A stretch of 9,750 bases of DNA from positions 1 to 9,750 of the forward strand of contig JAAYAS010000287.1 of assembly GCA_012719255.1 (NCBI GenBank), given 5' to 3'. The position numbers were made by a program, and so were the translations under genes. The notes under the pieces are model-generated. The model was not told where the DNA came from. It did not search any database and saw only the letters and a list, made by a program, of their open reading frames with translations. This document shows, one piece after another, positions 6,515 through 9,750 of this stretch; the first letter of the stretch is position 1, and the number at the start of each line of letters is the position of its first letter. The stretch comes from Microbacteriaceae bacterium. Lineage in GTDB: Bacteria > Actinomycetota > Actinomycetes > Actinomycetales > Microbacteriaceae.

Positions 6515-7156
6515 TCAGAGCCCCGTCGGCACCCGCCACGGGCGGGGCTGCAGGAAGCCGTGCTCGACGCCCCAGAGGATCGCCTCGGCGCGCCGCTCGA
6601 CGCCGATCTTGCGGTAGGCCGAGCGGATGTAGGTCTTCACCGAGTTGATGCTGAGGTGGCACTGGGCGGCGATGCCCTCGTTCGTGAGGCCCTGGGTGAT
6701 GAGCGCGAGCACCTCGGCCTCGCGGGCGGTGAGCCCGGCGTCGTGGCCGGGCCAGTCGCCGGGCTCGCGACCCTCGGCGACCTCGCCGCCGATGACGACG
6801 GTCTCGCCGGCGTGGATGCGCAGGAGCGCGTCGACGAGCTCGCGGCCGTCGACGCGCTTCGAGAGGTAGCCGTCGGCGCCGGTGTCGAGGGCGGTGCGCA
6901 CGAGCCGCTCGTCGGCGTTCCACGAGTAGACGACGAAGCGGCCGCCGGGCGTGCCGCGGCGCAGCTCCGCGATGTCGCCGCCGAGGCGGTCGAGGCAGCC
7001 GAAGGCGTCGAAGAGCACGATGTCGGGGTCCGACTCGGGGCCGGTGCCGAGCACGAGCTCGACGACGCGCACGCGCTCGTCGCCGGCGAGCAGCCGCGCG
7101 AGGCCGGAGACGACGAGCGGGTAGTCGTTGACGACGGCGATGGTCACAGGGGTCAT
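6515..7156 (-). CDS. LuxR/NarL-family response regulator (orphan)
   Basis: This encodes 213 residues. The receiver domain (1-115) has D50 as the phosphate acceptor (VLFDAFG), S78 as the switch residue and K100 (YLSK). The acidic pair that holds magnesium is N10-D11 in VVNDYP instead of the usual D-D, so ordinary phosphorylation may be altered. The DNA-binding LuxR domain is at 142-200 (LTAREAEVLALITQGLTNEG, then NSVKTYIRSAYRKIGV). No histidine kinase is in the window. I recognise the NDY start and SINSVKTYIRSAYRKIGV helix from a set of actinobacterial orphan regulators. It lies 25 bp downstream of a glycosyltransferase and 50 bp upstream of the FAD/Fe-S dehydrogenase, so it could be co-transcribed with either. 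There is no clear ribosome binding site before the ATG at 7156. Confidence 0.92.
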   Translation of the reverse strand: MTPVTIAVVNDYPLVVSGLARLLAGDERVRVVELVLGTGPESDPDIVLFDAFGCLDRLGGDIAELRRGTPGGRFVVYSWNADERLVRTALDTGADGYLSKRVDGRELVDALLRIHAGETVVIGGEVAEGREPGDWPGHDAGLTAREAEVLALITQGLTNEGIAAQCHLSINSVKTYIRSAYRKIGVERRAEAILWGVEHGFLQPRPWRVPTGL

Positions 7157-7181
7157 GCTCGAAGCATCCCACGACCGCCGC

Positions 7182-8150
7182 TCACGCGCGCACCTCGGCG
7201 AGCGCGCGGTGGTAGACGTCGACGAGCGCGAGCCCGGCGCGGCGGCGCTGCGCCTCGCGCTCGGCGCGGTCGGCGCGCCAGGGACCGGGGCCGCCGGGCT
7301 CGGCGATGCGGTCGAGGGCCGCGACGACGTCGACGGCGACCGGGTCGCCGTCGCGGTCGACGCCGTAGTCGAGCACCCCGGCCTGCTGGTCGGGGCCGTA
7401 GCCGTCGCGGCGCGCGAGCACGCGCGTGCCGAGGTCGTAGCAGGCCTCGAGCCGCTGCGAGTGCGCGGCGGGCGGCAGGTGGGCGAGCACGGCGAGGTCG
7501 AGCCGCTGCCAGCGCCGCCAGCGCTCGGCGGCGGCGAGCCCGTCGTGCACGAGCACCTCGACGGCGGAGTCGTCGCCGAGCGCGTCGAGCGCGGCGGCGA
7601 CGCGCGGGTCGGCGAGCGCGGGGCGCTCGAGGTCGACGACGAGATCGGCGCCGCGCGCGGGGGCCTCGGCGGCGAGCACGGCGAGCATCGGCAGCCGGCG
7701 GGCCGCCGAAGCGGGGTCGGCGCCGAGGTCGAGGCCGATGCGGGGCCGGGGCCGGTCGGGCCGCGGCCGGTCGACGAGGTCGAGCGGCACGGCGTTCGGA
7801 TGCGGCACCACCGTCGGCCGCACGCCCCAGCGGCGCTCGATGTCGCGGGCGGCGGCGCCGGTGAGCGTGGTGACCGCGTCGGCGGTCGGGATCAGCGCGT
7901 CGAGCACGCCGCCCGACCGCGGCAGGGCGCTGACGCCGATGACGAGCGCGGCGCCGCGGGCGCGGAGCGCGGCGAGCGCGACGATGTCGAGCCGCGCCGG
8001 CTCGGCGTCGACGCGGAGGTCGACGAGGTCGAGACCGCGGGTGCCGACGAGCGTCGGCGCGACGACGCCGTCGACGGCGCCGAGCGCATCGGCCGGGCGG
8101 TCGATGGTGCGGAGCACGGCGCGCCCGCGCACGATCCTCGCCAACCGCAT
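7182..8150 (-). CDS. Glycosyltransferase-like protein (GT-B fold, short form)
   Basis: This encodes 322 residues. The N-terminal half ends in a stretch typical of the family's linker, ALIPTADAVTTLTGAA (85-100) then RRWGVRPTVVPHPNAVPL (106-123). The C-terminal half begins at RPRIGLDL and contains HSQRLEACYDLGTRVLARRDGYG (230-252), where glycosyltransferases of family 4 carry the nucleotide-sugar-contacting Glu. I therefore read it as a complete but reduced GT-B protein. The N-terminal half lacks the HxHFG and VHDLRNPH motifs seen in the neighbouring paralogue, so activity may differ or be lost. The start at 8150 is chosen over the in-frame GTG at 8168 because AGGGAGG (complement of 8158-8164) is 7 bp before it. 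Donor and acceptor are unknown. The stop is 25 bp before the response regulator gene. Confidence 0.75.
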   Translation of the reverse strand: MRLARIVRGRAVLRTIDRPADALGAVDGVVAPTLVGTRGLDLVDLRVDAEPARLDIVALAALRARGAALVIGVSALPRSGGVLDALIPTADAVTTLTGAAARDIERRWGVRPTVVPHPNAVPLDLVDRPRPDRPRPRIGLDLGADPASAARRLPMLAVLAAEAPARGADLVVDLERPALADPRVAAALDALGDDSAVEVLVHDGLAAAERWRRWQRLDLAVLAHLPPAAHSQRLEACYDLGTRVLARRDGYGPDQQAGVLDYGVDRDGDPVAVDVVAALDRIAEPGGPGPWRADRAEREAQRRRAGLALVDVYHRALAEVRA

Positions 8151-8169
8151 CCGAGCACCTCCCTGCACG

Positions 8170-8175
8170 ACGCTA
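8170..8175 (-). promoter_or_regulatory. Candidate -10 box of the short glycosyltransferase gene
   Basis: TAGCGT fits TANNNT and lies 21 bp downstream of GGGGTGAGG in the palindrome at 8199-8214, almost the same distance as in the matching promoter of the upstream paralogue. The predicted transcript start (about 8163) falls inside the ribosome binding site, so the leader would be very short; this weakens the call. Confidence 0.35.
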
Positions 8176-8745
8176 TCGCCCTCCGGTCGGAGATCGCCTC
8201 ACCCCTGCGGGTGAGCGAGCCGCCACTCCCCCGCCGCGTCGCGGCCGAGTGCGCCGCGCGTCGCGCTCGGGGCGCGGTCGGTCGAGCAGCTCGAGCGGCA
8301 CGACGTGGGGATGCGGGATCACCTCGGCCTCGCGGCCCCAGCGCTGCCGGATCTCGCGCGCGGCGCCCTCGGTGAGCGTGATCACCGCATCCGCGAGCGG
8401 CACCAGGACGTCGAGGGCGGCGTCGTGCGGGCCGGGATCGTCGTGGTGCGGGTTGCGGAGGTCGTGGACGGTGTAGGCGAACGGCTTGCCGTGCTCGCGG
8501 AGGGCGCCGACGAGGCGGCCGAGGTCCGCCGGGCCGACCGCGTCGAACCCGAAGTGGAGGTGCAGGAGGTCGAATTCGTCGGCGTGTTCGGCGACCCATT
8601 CCGGGTCGAGCATGGCGGGCGGCCACCAGGGCGCGCCGCGCGGCGCGCCCGACGGGATCGGGTCGGCGAGCCGCACGACCTCGTCATGCTCGTCGGCGAG
8701 GTGCCGCACGTACACGTGCCCGGCGGGGATCGACGCGACGCGCAT
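8173..8745 (-). CDS. C-terminally truncated glycosyltransferase (possible pseudogene)
   Basis: This encodes 190 residues starting at the ATG at 8745, with GAAGG 6 bp upstream; longer in-frame extensions to 8844 lack a ribosome binding site. Residues 1-163 are a clean N-terminal half of a GT-B enzyme: MRVASIPAGHVYVRHL, WWPPAMLDPEWV (40-51), LLHLHFGFDAV (60-70), YTVHDLRNPHH (91-101), LVPLADAVITLTEGAA (114-129) and EVIPHPHVVPLELL (141-154). The second Rossmann domain, which holds the sugar nucleotide and which the paralogue downstream has, is absent. After about residue 163 the sequence becomes Arg/Gly-rich junk (RRTRPRRGGGVAARSP) that runs through a 26-bp inverted repeat and the promoter of the next gene before stopping. 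It cannot be a normal glycosyltransferase alone; it is either a decaying copy or a free N-domain. Confidence 0.7.
   Translation of the reverse strand: MRVASIPAGHVYVRHLADEHDEVVRLADPIPSGAPRGAPWWPPAMLDPEWVAEHADEFDLLHLHFGFDAVGPADLGRLVGALREHGKPFAYTVHDLRNPHHDDPGPHDAALDVLVPLADAVITLTEGAAREIRQRWGREAEVIPHPHVVPLELLDRPRPERDARRTRPRRGGGVAARSPAGVRRSPTGGR
8199..8214. promoter_or_regulatory. Palindromic regulatory site upstream of the short glycosyltransferase gene
   Basis: TCACCCCTGCGGGTGA is a perfect inverted repeat (7-bp arms if extended to 8198-8215, 4-bp centre). It recurs with two changes at 8823-8838. Its right edge on the - strand sits about where a -35 element would be relative to TAGCGT (8170-8175), so an activator or repressor site is plausible. 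It could also fold as a hairpin. Confidence 0.5.
8211..8256 (+). pseudogene. Remnant of the start of a second MpaB-like gene on the opposite strand
   Basis: Read on the + strand from the GTG at 8211, the codons give VSEPPLPRRVAAECA. The intact MpaB gene begins (GTG start) with 15 residues ending in the same RRVAAECA at the same distance from its GTG, and 26 bp are identical at DNA level. After 8256 the similarity is lost and antisense sequence of the truncated glycosyltransferase follows. The call as a gene remnant is inference; the shared DNA is directly visible. Confidence 0.35.
8231..8256. repeat. 26-bp perfect inverted repeat, left copy
   Basis: It is the exact reverse complement of 9607-9632, with mismatches immediately outside both ends. 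It lies at the point where the truncated glycosyltransferase loses similarity to its paralogue. Confidence 0.85.
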
Positions 8746-8794
8746 CTGCATCCTTCGGAGAGCGGTTCTCGGCGACCGGGCGGCCGCCGCGGCC

Positions 8795-8800
8795 ACCGTA
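8795..8800 (-). promoter_or_regulatory. Candidate -10 box of the truncated glycosyltransferase gene
   Basis: TACGGT fits TANNNT and lies 20 bp downstream of GGGGTGAGG in the palindrome at 8823-8838. It would give a leader of about 40 bases before the ATG at 8745. Confidence 0.4.
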
Positions 8801-8822
8801 TCGAGCGCCTTCGATGCGCACC

Positions 8823-8838
8823 TCACCCCTGAGGATGA
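8823..8838. promoter_or_regulatory. Palindromic regulatory site upstream of the truncated glycosyltransferase gene
   Basis: TCACCCCTGAGGATGA is an inverted repeat with one mismatch between arms. It shares 14 of 16 bases, and the flanking CC on the left, with the site at 8199-8214. It lies in the 112-bp gap between the MpaB and truncated glycosyltransferase genes, 78 bp before the start codon. Confidence 0.5.
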
Positions 8839-8857
8839 TTCCATCGACCTCCGGCGA

Positions 8858-9652
8858 TCAATCGCGACGCGCCGCGCGCCGCACGCGCGCGAGCACGAGC
8901 CGGGCGGGCAGCGTGCGCAGCGGGCGCGGGGCGAGCCGCATGCCGACGACGATCGGCGCCCACAGCAGCGCGTCGGCGAAGCGACGGGCCCGTCCGCGCT
9001 CGAGCCCGTAGGCCGCGGCGACCTCGGGCGGCAGCAGACTCACCGCGAGGCGGGTCGCGAGCGGCATCGCGGCGCGCAGCCACGGGGCGGCGCGGCGGGC
9101 GGCGAACAGCTCGTCGCGGGCGCGGCGGGCGTCGTCGCCGACCTCGAGGCGGGCGAGCGCGGTGCGCCAGCGGGCGTCGAACGCGGCCGCGGTGGTCGGC
9201 CAGCCGGCGGGATCGGTGCCGAGCGCCGACGCGAGCCGGCCGAATCCCCGCACCACCGCATCCGCGGCCGCGCCGCTCGTGGCCGCCCGGCCGAAGACGC
9301 GGCGATGGGCGCGCACCGCCGACCAGCACAGCGTCATGGCGACCCAGCGCTGCGCGTCGCCGTCGTTCGCGTCGTAGCGGAGCCCCGACGCGGTCGTGCC
9401 GCGCACGGCCCGGTGCCGGGCGTTCACGAGCCGCTCGACGTGCGCGCGCTCGACCGGCCCGCCGAGCGCCTCGGCGGCGACGTAGTCGAGCGTGCCCCAC
9501 AGCCGCCGCATCGGCGCGGCCGCGAAGTCGGAGTGCCGGGCGATCCCCGCGGCGACCCGCGGATCGGCGAGCTGCAGCAGGATCGCCGTGCCGCCGCCCG
9601 CGAGCACGGCGCACTCGGCCGCGACGCGGCGGAAGGGGCCGTCGGTGCGCAC
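8858..9652 (-). CDS. MpaB/DUF2236-family oxygenase-like protein
   Basis: This encodes 264 residues with the layout of the DUF2236 (MpaB, latex-clearing-protein-like) family: AGGGTAILLQLADPRVAAGIARHSDF (18-43), RLWGTLDYVAAEALG (50-64), an NARHRAVRG segment with H80 (77-85), YDANDGDAQRWVAMTL (93-108), and an Arg-rich hydrophobic C-terminus with LLPPEVAAAYGL (206-217). Family members include haem b-dependent oxygenases, though most have no known reaction; none is assigned here. The start is a GTG with no ribosome binding site, 18 bp after the stop of the preceding gene, so it may depend on translational coupling. The first codons contain one arm of a 26-bp inverted repeat. It is followed by a 112-bp gap with a palindromic promoter-like site. 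Confidence 0.85.
   Translation of the reverse strand: MRTDGPFRRVAAECAVLAGGGTAILLQLADPRVAAGIARHSDFAAAPMRRLWGTLDYVAAEALGGPVERAHVERLVNARHRAVRGTTASGLRYDANDGDAQRWVAMTLCWSAVRAHRRVFGRAATSGAAADAVVRGFGRLASALGTDPAGWPTTAAAFDARWRTALARLEVGDDARRARDELFAARRAAPWLRAAMPLATRLAVSLLPPEVAAAYGLERGRARRFADALLWAPIVVGMRLAPRPLRTLPARLVLARVRRAARRD
9607..9632. repeat. 26-bp perfect inverted repeat, right copy
   Basis: It is the exact reverse complement of 8231-8256. It lies within the MpaB-like gene and codes there for RRVAAECA near the N-terminus, so this copy is probably the original. Confidence 0.85.
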
Positions 9653-9670
9653 GGGGCCGGGACGGCGCCG

Positions 9671-9750
9671 CTAGGCGCGGCGCAGGCGGAGCGCGAGCGC
9701 CGCGCCGCCGGCGACGAGCAGCGCGCCCGCGGCCGCGAGCAGCGCGCCCG
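9671..9750 (-). CDS. C-terminal membrane anchor of a probable surface protein (partial)
   Basis: Only the last 25 codons and the TAG stop (9671-9673) are present; the gene continues past the right edge. They read GALLAAAGALLVAGGAALAL followed by RLRRA. A Gly/Ala/Leu-rich membrane segment with a short Arg-rich end is the classic tail of sortase-anchored or C-terminally anchored extracellular proteins, but any LPxTG-type motif would lie outside the window. The MpaB-like gene starts 18 bp after the stop, so the two are likely co-transcribed. Confidence 0.6.
   Translation of the reverse strand, partial: GALLAAAGALLVAGGAALALRLRRA

Noticed and set aside
3633..6617. 994-codon open frame on the + strand opposite the FAD/Fe-S dehydrogenase
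   Set aside because: It is a shadow of the - strand gene caused by high GC. Its translation is low-complexity Arg/Ala/Glu/Val with no motif, while the - strand has complete domains and catalytic residues.
8746..8844. N-terminal extension of the truncated glycosyltransferase to the ATG at 8844
   Set aside because: It would begin inside or before the palindromic promoter, has no ribosome binding site, and the family's conserved start is MRVAS at 8745.
1..9750. Mobile elements, tRNA/rRNA genes, CRISPR arrays
   Set aside because: No transposase or integrase motifs, no cloverleaf or rRNA-like stretches and no regularly spaced repeats were seen.

Overview
The window looks like chromosomal DNA from a high-GC actinobacterium, most likely a member of the Microbacteriaceae. 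The base composition is very G+C rich, the third codon positions are almost all G or C, and GTG starts are used. The protein families (PRC-barrel protein with an acidic tail, MpaB/DUF2236 oxygenase, a LuxR-type regulator with an 'NDY' receiver start) are ones I associate with that group. The family assignment is inference. There are no rRNA, tRNA, CRISPR, phage or IS genes.

Layout. The left end is read on the + strand: the 3' end of a membrane protein with a tetrapeptide-repeat tail (2-259), an acidic PRC-barrel protein (352-1122), and a thioredoxin (1214-1600) preceded by a CsoR-like palindrome. A perfect 16-bp-stem hairpin (1613-1650) ends this set and separates it from the converging - strand genes. 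Everything to the right is read on the - strand. In order of transcription from the right edge it is: the C-terminus of a probable cell-wall or membrane-anchored protein (9671-9750), an MpaB/DUF2236 protein (8858-9652), a C-terminally truncated glycosyltransferase (8173-8745), a full-length shorter paralogue of it (7182-8150), an orphan LuxR-type response regulator (6515-7156), a 953-residue FAD/Fe-S 2-hydroxyacid (D-lactate-type) dehydrogenase (3603-6464), a class 3-type aldehyde dehydrogenase (2153-3544), and an SmtB/ArsR-type metal sensor (1762-2091) whose stop overlaps the start of a 34-residue His-rich peptide (1661-1765).

How the genes may work together. The sensor carries a complete alpha-5 zinc-site pattern and is translationally coupled to a tiny metal-binding peptide, so this is a compact metal-response unit with no transporter next to it. 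The regulator, dehydrogenase and aldehyde dehydrogenase are spaced by 50-58 bp and may form an oxidation operon for an aldehyde and a 2-hydroxyacid.

The right-hand region is the most unusual. The two glycosyltransferase genes each have a near-identical palindrome at the same distance (20-21 bp) from a TANNNT box. The truncated copy ends at a perfect 26-bp repeat that occurs again, inverted, inside the start of the MpaB gene. This points to a past rearrangement or an invertible 1.4-kb segment.
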